A DNA stretch of 64,000 nucleotides from Adiantum capillus-veneris (lineage: Eukaryota; Streptophyta; Polypodiopsida; Polypodiales; Pteridaceae). How positions within the stretch are numbered: position 1 is the first letter of the stretch; each line of letters starts with the position of its first letter. The notes under the pieces were generated by a model. That model had not been told where the DNA came from and searched no databases. It saw nothing but the letters and a program-made list of their open reading frames with translations. Shown one piece after another: positions 1 to 9,600 of the stretch. A program made the translations under genes and the position numbers. The stretch covers positions 45,702,268 to 45,766,267 of the forward strand of contig CM043944.1 in assembly GCA_014529385.2 (NCBI GenBank), given 5' to 3'.

Positions 1-887
1 CTGAGTGTTCTGGATGTTGCCAAGACCATGGAGGCGAGTTCCATTGCGAAGAAGTGCCTATAGGGAGTGTTTCCATCGCAACAAGCTTCTGTTTTTCTCT
101 GTTTTCAGCCCATAAACATCGTAGACGGGGCTGATTTACGAGAAGGAACCTGAGAGCACTTGTTCTATGTGTAGGATTGGAAGAGAGACTTCTCCGCGTA
201 GGGATCTCATCCAGGATGTTTGAGAACCGAGTTGCATTCCCAATGTTGAGACTTCGAAGGTAACGTTTTTATGTTACGATCTCTGAGTGTTTGTTTGCAG
301 GTGTACTTCCTCTTCATGAGAAAGTAGGAGCAAAGGAAGGCATGAGTCTCTGAAGGAGAAAAGCGCTCTGAGGAACTAGAGCAGGATCAGCCCCAAGGGT
401 TTCGCACTCTGAGTTTGGGAGTAGATCCACGGATCTGAGTTTGTGACTCTCGAGTTGGGGTCCGCATGATTCCTAAAAAGGAAGGACTTCGCGTCCAAGA
501 AAGTAGAGCTCTTTTGCAGGAACAGGACTCTGAGAACAGAGTAGGAAAAGAGTTGCAGGGATGCCATGCCCTAAGTCTGGAAGGTGAGATCCAGAGGTGA
601 GAACCTTGGTTCTTGAGGATTAGCAATAAGGAATAGAAGTTCCTTCCAGGAAGGTGGTAATACGCTCGGTTTAAATACTTGTATAGACTTATTCCCAGTG
701 ATGAAGATACTTTTACGGGGGGGGGGGGGGGGGGGACCAGCCCAGCTTCTGGTCTCTAGTATTGTGTCGATCTTCTTACTCACTTTCTCTCTCTATTTCT
801 CTCTATATGCTGTGGCTTCAGTATTAAGTGATAGATTCAATTTATCTGAGTATATTTTATATTGTTATGCGCTCCCATTTGTGATGA
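1..887 (+). repeat. LTR of a family S retrotransposon, 3' part
   Basis: This stretch aligns along its length with the reverse complement of the solo LTR at 49405-51302. Shared landmarks are the GAGAAGGAACC block near 152, the TAGATCCACGGATC block near 423 and the GCGCTCCC block near 869. It is followed at once by a primer-binding site, so it is the 5' LTR of a plus-strand element whose start lies outside the window. The LTR should end in CA; here the end has decayed to GATGA. A run of 19 G at 717-735 replaces a four-base run in the solo copy, a local expansion. Confidence 0.8.
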
Positions 888-900
888 TGGTATCAGAGCA
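888..900 (+). promoter_or_regulatory. Primer-binding site, initiator-Met tRNA type
   Basis: TGGTATCAGAGCA directly follows the LTR. It matches the plant initiator-Met tRNA 3' end complement (TGGTATCAGAGCC) at 12 of 13 positions. This fixes the LTR/internal boundary and shows that the element is read on the plus strand. Confidence 0.8.
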
Positions 901-1121
901 TGGTCTCCTCTCATTGTTTGCAAAAGAGGATGACTACGGGAAGATACGGGAAGAAGCCATGACAAGCCAAGAGAGTAGTAAGCAGCGGAACTCTTAAGAC
1001 CTGCAAAAAAAGCTCGCAGAGTTTTAATTCTTTTTCTCTTTGCAGGAAGTCGACAAGACTTGGAATTCTCTGAGGAGGCGATAAGAGCATGATGCTCAAG
1101 AACCTAGAATCCAAGGAGCTG
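901..1121 (+). pseudogene. Family S leader and start of gag, cut by Gypsy-1
   Basis: This is the leader and the N-terminal gag coding segment of the family S element. The frame starting at 1089 (MMLKNLESKEL) runs into the Gypsy-1 insertion site. If Gypsy-1 and one TSD copy are removed, it stays open across the junction into 9084 (NVRDRL...). An earlier frame is stopped near 995. Function is inferred from position, because the recognisable gag domain lies in the downstream half. Confidence 0.5.
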
Positions 1122-1501
1122 TGAAATGAACGCGGAGAAGGATCTCTCGGCTACACAGACTGCCTACAGATACGCGTTGGACGAACCACCCGACCATAGC
1201 CACCATCCGGCAGCTCCCTCGTGCTATAGCCAGCGTTCGAGGACGTAGGCGTGCACCTGTAAGACCGAGCGTCCCATACCCGGCCTCACCTCCTCGAGGT
1301 GACTCGCGCACTCCTAGCCTCGCGGGCTAACCACTGGCACTCTGCTAGTGGGAGTCGATAACTGTAAATGAGGCCTTGGCCTCCCTTTTATAATAATGGC
1401 CGGCCACACTGGCCGTGCTCACACTACGTCCGCCCGGACACTGGACGCCCATCTTGACGGCATTTTGGCTAGATCCACTCTCTTGTGAGCGGGACATAAC
1501 A
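1122..1501 (-). repeat. Gypsy-1 3' LTR
   Basis: This LTR is 380 bp and nearly identical to 8716-9083. It runs TGAAATGAACGC... to ...GACATAACA on the plus strand. It keeps a stretch of about 17 bases near 1478-1495 (CTCTTGTGAGCGGGAC) that the other LTR has lost. Confidence 0.93.
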
Positions 1502-1512
1502 TACTTCCCCCC
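1502..1512 (-). promoter_or_regulatory. Gypsy-1 polypurine tract
   Basis: On the minus strand GGGGGGAAGTA ends directly at the 3' LTR start TGTTATG. This is the expected plus-strand DNA priming site. The pol stop codon (1513-1515) touches it, so the intact element would have essentially no 3' untranslated spacer. Confidence 0.85.
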
Positions 1513-1670
1513 TTAAGAACCATTGATGTCCTCATCAATGAAGTGGGGATACTGAGCCTTCAAAGCTCTAACAGGTTCCCAAGTAGCAAACCTTTTAGAT
1601 TGATCCTTCCATTTAATTAAGTACTCGTCATAAGCCTTTTGACACGAATGACGGTGTCAGGAGTTTTTTG
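1513..1670 (-). pseudogene. Gypsy-1 integrase chromodomain and pol C-terminus
   Basis: The minus-strand frame ending at the TAA at 1513-1515 reads DEYLIKWKDQSKRFATWEP followed by about 18 residues. EYLIKWKD and ATWEP are the core of the chromodomain that chromoviral integrases carry at the C-terminus to direct integration to marked chromatin. The matching upstream part of integrase (ending ...EAVLDHRKE near 2803) lies more than 1.1 kb away, so pol has been split here. There is a frame break near 1635. Confidence 0.75.
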
Positions 1671-2800
1671 GAGCAAGGGATTGCGCATATGTACATATAC
1701 ATGCATGGTGCATCGAATAAAGGATTGCTCATTTTCTAGAGCCAGGTGGTTATGTGGGGCCCACATGTGTACAGGTAGGACAGCATGTACATAGTGCATC
1801 GATTTTCACTATTACCAGTACCACTGTGTTTTTCTACAATAATGAGGAGTTTATAGCGCGTAAAACTTCTCAAGGAAGCTATCCGCGGGCCGACGACATG
1901 AGGTAAGCAGGTGCGTCAGATGGCATCGAGTGGCGTCAGGAGGTTGAACGGGGTCAATATTTGCACGTGGATGAATACGGACACAAAGTGGTGTTTTCTT
2001 GTGAGAGTTATGCAGAAAGGTCATCATTAGGACCACTTTTTGGGGCCACTTCACGTGGTGGCGAGATGCATTATTGGAAAAAAGCTGAGTGCCAGATGTG
2101 CGAATGATGCAAAAAGGTGACAACTATGCACTGCGAGGTCAGTTTTTGGCCTGTTCGGGATCCGTTTGAGGTCATCTAAAAGGCCAAGGGTGCCCAAGTA
2201 ATAAAGCTAAGAGTGGGAACTGAAAAAACAGAGAGAAGACCAGAAAAAACGTGGAGAAGAGAGGAGGAACAGCCGCAGGTGTGTTTTTGGTGTTTTTGGA
2301 GCCTGTTTTGGCCGTAAACTGCTCATCCGAGGTCGGATTTGAGCACTTTGACATTGTAGACTGGGGTTTTGGGCCGTTCCGGACGCGATGGTGCTGTCCA
2401 TTTTGCCAAATTCCTCACTCTTTTCCTGCTGTTTTTCTGTGTAAGTTTCTCCTATGAGCGAAGTTTCTGCTCCAGTTTGTGATTGTATCTGGTATCTTTT
2501 ACCCATATTGTGTGAGTTGTTTGCCCCATTGGTGTTGGCCCAAGCTCATTTGTATCTAAAAATCAGAAATTCTCCTCTTTTGAGCTGAGTTTTTTGGGTG
2601 TGTGTGCGTGTGTGTGTGTCTGTGTGGAGTGGGCAAGTGGATAGTCTCTCTCCTCTCACTCCAGAGGTGTGTTCCCTGCCTCGGCCAGGTGTGTTGTCTA
2701 CGCCGAGTGGTGCCCCATAGTGTGTGTGTGTATCTTCCCAAGAGTGTGTGTCGGGTCGTTATAGAGGCGCTGTGTGTGTTTTCATCCCGCTCACATTCTT
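1671..2800. other. Apparent insertion within Gypsy-1 integrase gene
   Basis: This 1.1-kb stretch separates the GPY/F-type integrase end (LDHRKE, minus, near 2803) from the chromodomain (EYLIKWKD, minus, near 1630). In related elements these lie only a few tens of codons apart. It has no coding domain that I recognise. GT-rich stretches at 2595-2625 and 2720-2750, GTGTTTTTGG repeats near 2280-2305 and LTR-like composition suggest an LTR or LTR fragment. I could not find convincing ends or a target duplication. Confidence 0.5.
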
Positions 2801-2802
2801 TA

Positions 2803-3359
2803 CGATGATCTAAAACTGCTTCTGGTTCTCGAGGAATATACTGAGTTTGCATATCTTGCCATACATTTTCCTCGATAGACACAACAACGTCGGCTTCGCC
2901 TAATTTCACTTCAAGGCGGCTGACATGAAAGACTGGATGTACACTAACATCCGAAGGAAGAGCCAGTTTGTAGGCAACTTGGCCAATTTTCTTTGTGATC
3001 AAGAACGGACCACAATATCTAGCTGAAAGCTTATAATGCTTTCCTGTTCGCATAGTCTTGGAATCCTTGGGGATCTTCAGATAGACCCATTGTCCCACAT
3101 CTAGAGTCCTTGGAGACCTCTTTTGATTAGCATAAGTAGTGACTCGATCACGAGCCATTCTTATACTATCCTTAGCCAATTCGAGCATTTCTTGCATGTC
3201 ATACAGGAAATCACGAGCTTGGCGTTCCTTGACTTTCTCTAAGCCAATGGCAATTGGGAATTTAGGTTCAAATCGATACATCAGCATGAACAGGCTACAT
3301 CCAGTAGCAGGATGCTTGCTACTATTATAGGCAAACTCTAACTGTGGAAGATACCTTTC
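2803..3359 (-). pseudogene. Gypsy-1 integrase C-terminal part (GPY/F module)
   Basis: The minus-strand reading gives LEFAYNNS near 3340, then a helical stretch (VKERQARDFLYDMQEMLELA), a DVGQWVYLKIP segment, YCGPFLITKKIGQVAYKL and HPVFHVSRL. This is the usual order of the Ty3/gypsy integrase tail, where the GPF/Y motif precedes the chromodomain. Real homology stops at about 2803 (EAVLDHRKE). The rest of the open frame down to 2556 is insertion sequence. A TAG stop at 3362-3364 separates it from the catalytic core. Confidence 0.8.
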
Positions 3360-3683
3360 CTAGTTAGACTGCTTATGAGAGACATAGGCTCTCAACATGT
3401 CCTCTAATGTCTGATTCATTCTCTCAGTTTGTTTGTCGGACTCAGGATGGTCAGAAGACGACATACTCAACTTCGTTTGAAGATGAGCAAACACATCTCG
3501 CCAAAATCGGCCAGTGAACTTAGTATCTCGATCACTGACGATATCCTTCGGCAGACTATACAGCTTATAAAGCTGATCGACAAATAAAACTGCCAACTCA
3601 TGGCTTTTTACTGTCGACTTTGTTGGTATAAACTTCGCCATTTTTGTGAGTCTATCGACCACAACCCAAATAGCGTCATTGCC
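3360..3683 (-). pseudogene. Gypsy-1 integrase catalytic core (part)
   Basis: This is part of the DDE integrase core that joins element cDNA to the host chromosome. VDRLTKMAKFIPTKS is followed by KDIVSDRDTKFTGRFW, which holds the second catalytic Asp, and TERMNQTLE, which holds the catalytic Glu. The usual TDGQTER is SDKQTER here. The first Asp lies upstream in the adjacent frame (SMDFIVGLP, near 3715). Stops at both ends of the 100-codon frame show decay. Confidence 0.85.
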
Positions 3684-4640
3684 CTAACTAGTATTTGGTA
3701 AACCAACGATGAAGTCCATGGAAATACTCTGCCACTTGGCATTTGGGATTTCCAATGGATGTAGCAAGCCAGCTTTCCTAAGGTGCTTTGCCTTATTGAC
3801 CTGACACTGAGCGCATCTCTTCATATAGCTCTCTATGTAAGAGCGCATTCTTGGCCAATAGAAATATCGCTTGACCAAAGCCAAAGTTCTCTGGATGCCT
3901 GGGTGCCCAGCGCTAGGAACATCGTGGCATTCGTACAAAATCCTTTGTCGAATCTCATCGATTTCCGGCACGCAGACTTTACCATTTCTGAACAATAGTC
4001 CATCTCTTATGGAATATTGTCGCTGTCTCGCCTCTCGAGCACAACTCACTTGAGTCTCTGGACCACCCAAGCTTGTATGCAAGTCGTGCCCCGCTTCGAC
4101 CTCGTTCCATATCTTGCCAAAATGGCCATCGGAATGACATAGCCCTCGAAGAGAGAGATAGAAATCCGTTGAGATTTCAGCCATAGACAAGGCATTAACC
4201 TCAGGAGTCCTGCTGAGCGCATTGGCAACTCGATTGCTGGATCCTTTTCTATAACGGATCTCAAAGTCAAACTCTAGCAATAGCTCAACCCATCTAGCCT
4301 TCCGGCCTCTGAGATCACCTTGATCATAGATATAGCGCAAGGAGTGATGATCTGTCCATGCAACAAACGTAGAGCCATACAGGTAGTGCCGCCATTTCCT
4401 CAGGTTGTGGACTACAACATAAAGCTCCTTTTCGTACGTTGAATAACGCATTTCAGCGTCGGAAAGCTTCTTACTTTCAAACGCAACAAGACGTCCATCC
4501 TTGTATAACGCCGCACCAATAGCATAATCACTAGCATCCGTTTCAACCACAAATGGTTTGCTAGGATCCATAATGTGCAATATTGGCGCAGTAGTCACCA
4601 AGTGCTTTAGTGTCCGAAAGCTCTCGTCGAGACGCTCATT
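3684..4640 (-). pseudogene. Gypsy-1 RNase H and integrase zinc-binding domain
   Basis: The frame of about 305 codons starts in the RT/RNase H connection and runs through RNase H: VVETDASDYAIGAAL (first Asp), YEKEL (Glu), WTDHHSLRY (second Asp). The fourth acidic position, normally VADALSR, reads VANALSR, so the last catalytic Asp is changed to Asn. A His-His-Cys-Cys integrase N-terminal zinc finger follows (H at ECHD and GHPG, CAQC). The frame ends just after SMDFIVGLP, the start of the integrase core. It is joined to the RT frame across a stop near 4640. Confidence 0.88.
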
Positions 4641-5507
4641 CTAGACAACAGGGGGATTATCTTTACGATGAGGACCCGAAGTCTTCGGCCCTTTCACCCC
4701 TCCTTTTAAAAGTTGCGTAAGCGGAGCAGCAACTTTAGAGGAATCCTTGATAAACTTGCGAAAGAATCCAGTAAAGCCTAAAAAGGACTTCACTTGGCGT
4801 ACATTCTTCAAAATGGGCCAATTTCGCACTTTATCCAACTTTTCAGGGTCAACGCAAATTCCATAGCGAGTAATGATATGACCCAAATACAGAAGCTCTT
4901 TTTTAAAGAATTCACACTTAGAAGTTTTAGCGTAAAGCTTCTCAGTTCTCAATACTTCGAGAACAACGCGTATGTGCGCTAGGTGCTCAGACAAACTTCG
5001 GCTGTAGATCAAGATATCATCGAGAAATACAACAACGAAGTTGCCTAAAAATAGTCTCAGCAGATCATTCATCATCTGCTGAAACGTAGCCGGAGCATTG
5101 GTCAAACCAAAAGACAAGACCAAAAACTCGTATTGACCATAACGCGTATGAAAGCCTGTCTTAGGAATATCTTCCAGTTTGATCCGTATCTGATGATAGC
5201 CTGATCGCAGGTCTATCTTCGTAAAATACAATGCTCCATGGAGCCGATCTATCAAATTGTCCATGCGCGGGAGCGGATACTTGTTCTTGACAGTGAGCTT
5301 ATTCAACCCCTTGTAATCCACGCAAAAGCGCATAGTGTTATCCTTGTTTTGAGAAAGTAGCACTGGCCCACGGGGATTTGCTAGGCCGAACAAAACCCCT
5401 GTCGAGATAATCTTTGAGCTGTCGCTGAATTTCGTCCTCCTCGGTTTTACTAAACTGATAGGGTTGCTTTGAGAAGGGCTGACTACCAGCCACAAACTCA
5501 ATGCCAT
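4641..5507 (-). pseudogene. Gypsy-1 reverse transcriptase
   Basis: This reverse transcriptase copies element RNA to DNA inside the particle. The 288-codon frame contains RFCVDYKGLNKLT, FTKIDLRSGYHQIRI (first catalytic Asp), FGLTNAPATFQ, VVFLDDILIYS (the FLDD active site), YLGHIIT and FLGFTGFFRKFI. These are Ty3/gypsy blocks in the right order, and the catalytic residues are present. The first 30 or so residues are out of frame. The true N-terminal RT part lies in the overlapping frame 5338-5811, so a frameshift lies near 5390. Confidence 0.92.
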
Positions 5508-5811
5508 GATCTACTCCTCTCGAAGGCGGCAAGCCAGGAGGTAGATCATCAGGAAAAACATCCTTGAAATCAATCATGATTTCTCGGATAAGGTTGGATT
5601 CATCGGAATCCCCAAGTTCAACAGAAGAACATGAAACATTTTTACGAAATTCAGTGATAGAAGTACTAAGCACTAATGAATCAAACCAAACAGAGGGTAC
5701 ACATTGATAAAAGTCAACATCAGAAGACTTTATTTCTTTATACATTTCCAAAGCAGTAACAACTGGTATTGCAAAACCATTATTTACAGACTTTTGATTA
5801 CAAAGTGACAC
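5338..5811 (-). pseudogene. Gypsy-1 protease-RT linker and RT N-terminus
   Basis: This is a 157-codon minus-strand frame. Its second half reads IMIDFKDVFPDDLPPGLPP, VDHGIEF and LDRGFVRPSKSPWAS, the conserved N-terminal lead-in to Ty3/gypsy RT. It overlaps the protease frame by 28 bp at one end and the RT frame at the other, both in different phases. At least two frameshifts therefore separate these parts of one original polyprotein. Confidence 0.82.
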
Positions 5812-6542
5812 AGATACATGAGGCGTTTCTGCTTAACAAAAACAAGAGAGTGATGTACATAGTCTATATACAATGAGTCTTGTTTATCATAAAACCATGG
5901 AATTTCTAAAATAACATCTGCTCTGTTCAGGCACATGATGTGGAAATCCAGGCTCTCTTTGTAATCAGCTAGCTTGAGCGACAAGTCTGGAAGCATCCGA
6001 TTCCATACATCCGTATCCACGCCACGAGCCATCTTCACGTGATACTCATGGTCACTGTCCCGCGTCCGCAGGCTCAGTTTCTGCACCAATTTTGCATCCA
6101 CAGAATTGTGTGAGCTTCCATTATCAAGGAGTAAGGTCACGTGGTGAACATTGATCTTCCCGAGGAAACGGAGAAGATCGTGCTTATCAAACACTTTGGT
6201 GCTAAAAGTACAATTAGTGCATGAATTGTGCGCTAAATGATGGATTTCAACTTGAACAACATCAGAGTTACCTGAGATCTCGTGAATCTGAACCGAAGGG
6301 CGACCTTGCGGTTTCTGTGTCTTCTTCTTCTTGGGACAATCCTTGATTTGGTGACCCATCTGGCCACATCTGAAGCAAGCCCACTTCTTCACTGCATTAG
6401 CAACTGAAGCATCTGGCTTTCTTCTTCTCTTGAGAAGATCTCGGCGGTGATTTGAATTTATGCTGGAATCGGGGTCGCTTCCTTGAAGCACCCTCACCGG
6501 ATTGATGGTCTGCAGTTCTTTTCTTCTCATAGTTGGCTCCAT
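5784..6542 (-). pseudogene. Gypsy-1 nucleocapsid zinc knuckle and protease
   Basis: The 252-codon frame carries a CCHC zinc knuckle (CFRCGQMGHQIKDC) at about residues 50-63, which binds element RNA. About 60-70 residues later comes the aspartic protease motif LLLDNGSSHNS. The catalytic triplet is DNG rather than DSG/DTG. A lysine-rich stretch follows the knuckle. The first part (6397-6542) overlaps the gag frame in another phase, so one frameshift separates capsid from nucleocapsid. Confidence 0.85.
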
Positions 6543-7344
6543 TTATCAAATGGAAAGTCTTGGCCTTTGCCATTGCATCCTCGACATCAGTCGGGGCTTT
6601 GTCCTTAATTAAGGCCCAATGGTAGTCCTCATGCAATCCCAACAGATACATGTGCACTGCATGAGTAGAATCCATCTTGCAGAAGGTGAGCGCCTCTTTG
6701 AAAGCTGTTGTATATTTATCAAAAGACAAAGTTTTCATCGAAAGACTCTGCAGTTTAGCATAAGCTTTCAAAGGGTCCATTTTAGCGAAATCCCTCTTGA
6801 ATTTCACACAAAAATCAGCCCACGTCGTAGGCTTCTCTGTCATGTCGCACCACCAGGTAAGTGTCTTACTGCGCAGATAGAGAGGAATCGTTTGAATCCT
6901 CCGTTCATCATGCTCCCCATGAAGATCAAAATATGTGGTCCACTGATGTAGCCAGTTATTTACGGCCAGTTCCGTACACTCCTCTTCACCCGAGAAATTT
7001 GTAGTTTTGTACGGAATTGTGGCAGTCGGACCACCCTGTGAACGCCCAAAAGAAGCAATCTGTATCCGCAATTGCTGGAGATGGGTTTCCTCCTCGGAAA
7101 TACGTGCAGTCGTCGACTGAGCCATATTTTCGAGAGTAGAGAGTTGGGAACTGAGCCCCTGTACGACCCCTTCGAGAGAGGCCAAGCGAAGGTTCGTCAA
7201 TACATTCATGTTTTCTAGAGCGGTAATACGCTGGTCGAAACTCTCGAAAGTACTTGTAATCCATGTGTAGAGAGCATGCGCGAATGGAATTTGGATGTTA
7301 CTTGGCGCGTTGTCACGTTGCACATCTGAGCTGGAGGAATCCAT
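6397..7344 (-). pseudogene. Gypsy-1 Gag (capsid)
   Basis: The 315-codon frame starts at 7344 (MDSSSSDVQ). It has a heptad-rich N-terminal segment (residues 30-95), then a typical retrotransposon Gag domain with LAVNNWLHQWTTYFDLHG, LTWWCDM, WADFCVKFKRDFA and MYLLGLHEDYHWAL. It packages the RNA in the cytoplasmic particle. The frame ends just before the zinc knuckle, which continues in the next phase (see 5784-6542). Length and domain order fit plant chromoviruses. Confidence 0.88.
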
Positions 7345-7908
7345 GGTGAAGTGCGTGAAAAACTGGAAGTTTCACGCGAAACGGGCCTTTTCTGCACTTT
7401 TTGATCGCGAAAAAGTGAAGTTCGAGGAGCTCCACGCCTCGGCATAAGCGTGTGAAGGCGAGCAGGTGATGGCGGGGGCGCGAGAGCGCGAGCAGGTGAG
7501 AGAGAGCAGGCTCGGGGAAGAAGCAAGAGAGTTTAAAACTCAATTCTCTGCAACTTACAAGTCTCTGTAAGTGAGTTTTAACAAAATTCAGGTTTCATAC
7601 TTATTGAAAAAAAACAAAGTGTCCTGGCCACTTTTAAATTAAAAGGCCCACTTAAAATTAATAAAATGTAACGAAGAGAGAGGGAAGCGTAAAAAAAAGT
7701 CCAGCGCTCGGAAAAAATTAGCCGTAGGCTGTGGACGCGTGGAGAGGAATTGGGTCCCTGCACTCAGCGTGCGTGCATGTGCCCCTCACGCTCATCAGCG
7801 CCAGCCTGGAGCTAACGCATAAGGCCTTTTTGACGTCGAGAACCAAAGTCCACGCTCCCCCTCAGAATCCCAACGCAGCTCCATGCCAAGCATACATACA
7901 GAGAGAGG

Positions 7909-7910
<2 letters not shown>

Positions 7911-7962
<52 letters not shown>
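7911..7962. repeat. (TC)n microsatellite
   Basis: This is a pure TC tract of 52 bp at the end of the first leader block of Gypsy-1. It joins directly to the LTR fragment. Confidence 0.98.
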
Positions 7963-7964
<2 letters not shown>

Positions 7965-8343
7965 GTAGGCGTGCACCTGTAAGAACGAGCGTCCCATACC
8001 ACCCGGCCTCACCTCCTCGAGGTGACCTCGCGCACTCCTAGCCTCGCGGGCTAACCACTGGCACTTTGCCAATGGGGGTCGATAACTGTAAATGAGGCCT
8101 TGGCCTCCCTTTTATAATAATGGCCGGCCACACTGGCCGTGTTCACACTACGTCCGCCCGAGCACTGGACGCCCATCCCAACGGCATCTGGGCTAGATCC
8201 CCTCCCTTGTGAGCGGGACAACATAAGTCGGGTCCGTGCACTTAGCATGCGTGCGTGTGCGTCTCACGCTCATCAGCACCAGCTTGGAGCCAACGCATAA
8301 GGTCCCAACGCAGCTCCATGCCAAGCATACATACAGAGAGAGG

Positions 8344-8345
<2 letters not shown>

Positions 8346-8376
<31 letters not shown>
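8346..8376. repeat. (TC)n microsatellite
   Basis: This TC tract of 31 bp ends the second copy of the Gypsy-1 leader block, the same place as in the first copy. Confidence 0.97.
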
Positions 8377-8378
<2 letters not shown>

Positions 8379-8702
8379 GCTTCGAACAGAGGAACTTACA
8401 GAGAGAGATTCGAAAGGATACAGCATGCTGAATTTTAATCTAAAACCTGCAATTTAATAGACAATCCTCCGATTTAATAAGTAACCCACTGAAAAATTCC
8501 ATTTTTCTGCACTGTCACCTGCGAATTTGCTGAATCTTGTCAAAAATCAGCAACTGAACATTATTTTCATACTTGAAAACATGTTTTCGAGAAGAATACT
8601 AGGTAATTTCAGCAAATTAATCACTAACAATTACATGAAATTGAGGTTCCCCGACTCAAACGGATCCGTAGGTGTGCACACGGTCCATTCCGTAGCCAAG
8701 CC

Positions 8703-8715
8703 GGCTCTGATACCA
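8703..8715 (-). promoter_or_regulatory. Gypsy-1 primer-binding site
   Basis: The minus strand reads TGGTATCAGAGCC immediately after the LTR end (...TTCA). This is a perfect 13-base match to the plant initiator-Met tRNA primer complement. Confidence 0.92.
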
Positions 8716-9083
8716 TGAAATGAACGCGGAGAAGGATCTCCCGGCTACACTGACCGCCTACAAATACGCGTCGGACGAACCACCCGGCCATAGCCACCAT
8801 CCGGCAGCTCCCTCGTGCTGGAGCCAGCGTTCGAGGACGTAGGCGTGCACCTGTAAGACTGAGTGTCCCATACCACCCGGCCTCACCTCCTCGAGGTGAC
8901 CTCGCACATTCCTAGCCTCGCGGGCTAACCACTGGCACTCTGCGAGTGGGGGTCGATAACTGTAAATGAGGCCTTGGCCTCCCTTTTATAATAATGGCCC
9001 GGCCACACTGGCCGTGTTCACACTACGTCCACCCGGACACTAGACGCCCATCCCGACGGCATTTGGGCTAGATCCACATAACA
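8716..9083 (-). repeat. Gypsy-1 5' LTR
   Basis: This 368-bp LTR pairs with 1122-1501. It differs by scattered point changes and by loss of about 17 bases before its outer end (GATCCACATAACA against GATCCACTCTC...ACATAACA). Confidence 0.92.
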
Positions 9084-9600
9084 AGCTAAATGTTCGAGAT
9101 CGTTTAAAACCAAGATGTGAGCCGAATTCTTCGGTTGTAATTCAGAGAAATCTGAAATTACTATCATCTATAGTTTCACCTCACTCCTCTTTCAGAATAC
9201 CCATGAACACCAAGTCAAGAATCATAGCCAAGAAATCCCGTCATTTGGGAAGGATATGACGAAGGTCTCTAGACTTGAGAACACTCCGATTAAGTTCGAT
9301 ACATTTGACGGAAGGGGAGATGTCCAGAAAGCTATCGCTTTCATTTGACAGTTTGAAGTTGTCTTTGCAAATGACAATCTCTTAGAAGATTTGAAGATGA
9401 GACGCGTGACCCAAACACGTAAAGGGGATTGCGAGTACTTGGTGGTATACCAATGCTTTGCAAGGAATTGAAAACAAGATTCCGATTCAATTCAAGGTTG
9501 AGTTTTCCGAGAAAATCCCCCCCCCCCCCCCCCCCCGCCTCTACACTTTTGAGGAAGGTATGAGAGAAGATTGGGATCGGTTTGCCCAATAGGGGAGTCA
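9084..9600 (+). pseudogene. Family S gag, continued after Gypsy-1
   Basis: This is the downstream half of the gag split by Gypsy-1. From 9256 the plus strand reads MTKVSRLENTPIKFDTFDG, then QKAIAFI, a TGA, QFEVVFANDNLLEDLKM. The next frame resembles the TWW region of Gag. Retrotransposon Gag domains of the K-F-x-G type open in the same way. A frameshift near 9420 and a run of 20 C (9517-9536) break it further. Identification as Gag is by motif pattern. Confidence 0.6.
9517..9536. repeat. Poly-C run
   Basis: There are 20 consecutive C inside the family S gag relic. Together with the poly-G at 717-735 it is one of two homopolymer expansions in the same old element. Confidence 0.97.

Larger units (their letters stand above)
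7345..8702 (-). other. Gypsy-1 leader with duplicated block and trapped LTR piece
   Basis: Between gag and the PBS lies an unusually long leader of 1.36 kb. It contains two copies of one segment (7753-7962 and about 8226-8376). Each ends in the same CATACATACAGAGAGAGGTA sequence and a TC microsatellite. Between them, 7963-8225 is an LTR fragment that matches the inner part of the Gypsy-1 LTRs, from GTAGGCGTGCACC to GTGAGCGGGAC. A template switch or unequal exchange within the element is the simplest reading. Confidence 0.8.
1122..9083 (-). mobile_element. Gypsy-1: complete but decayed Ty3/gypsy chromovirus
   Basis: This is an LTR retrotransposon of 7962 bp on the minus strand. Its two LTRs (8716-9083 at the 5' end, 1122-1501 at the 3' end) begin with TG and end with CA. 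A tRNA-Met PBS abuts the 5' LTR and a polypurine tract abuts the 3' LTR. The order gag, protease, RT, RNase H, integrase, chromodomain is that of Ty3/gypsy chromoviruses. The flanking bases are AGCTG (1117-1121) and AGCTA (9084-9088), a 5-bp target duplication with one change. Many frameshifts and stops make it non-autonomous. It sits inside the gag of a family S element. Its leader holds a duplicated block and its pol gene an insertion. Confidence 0.93.

Noticed and set aside
698-997. 99-codon plus-strand frame across the poly-G run
   Set aside because: It lies inside an LTR and crosses the PBS; its glycine run comes from the G tract, and the solo LTR copy has no such frame.
7812-8457. Several open frames with Leu-Ser or Arg-Glu runs
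   Set aside because: They are translations of TC/GA microsatellites in the Gypsy-1 leader. The same holds for frames at 10372-10626, 42592-42813, 53538-53923 and 62577-62936.
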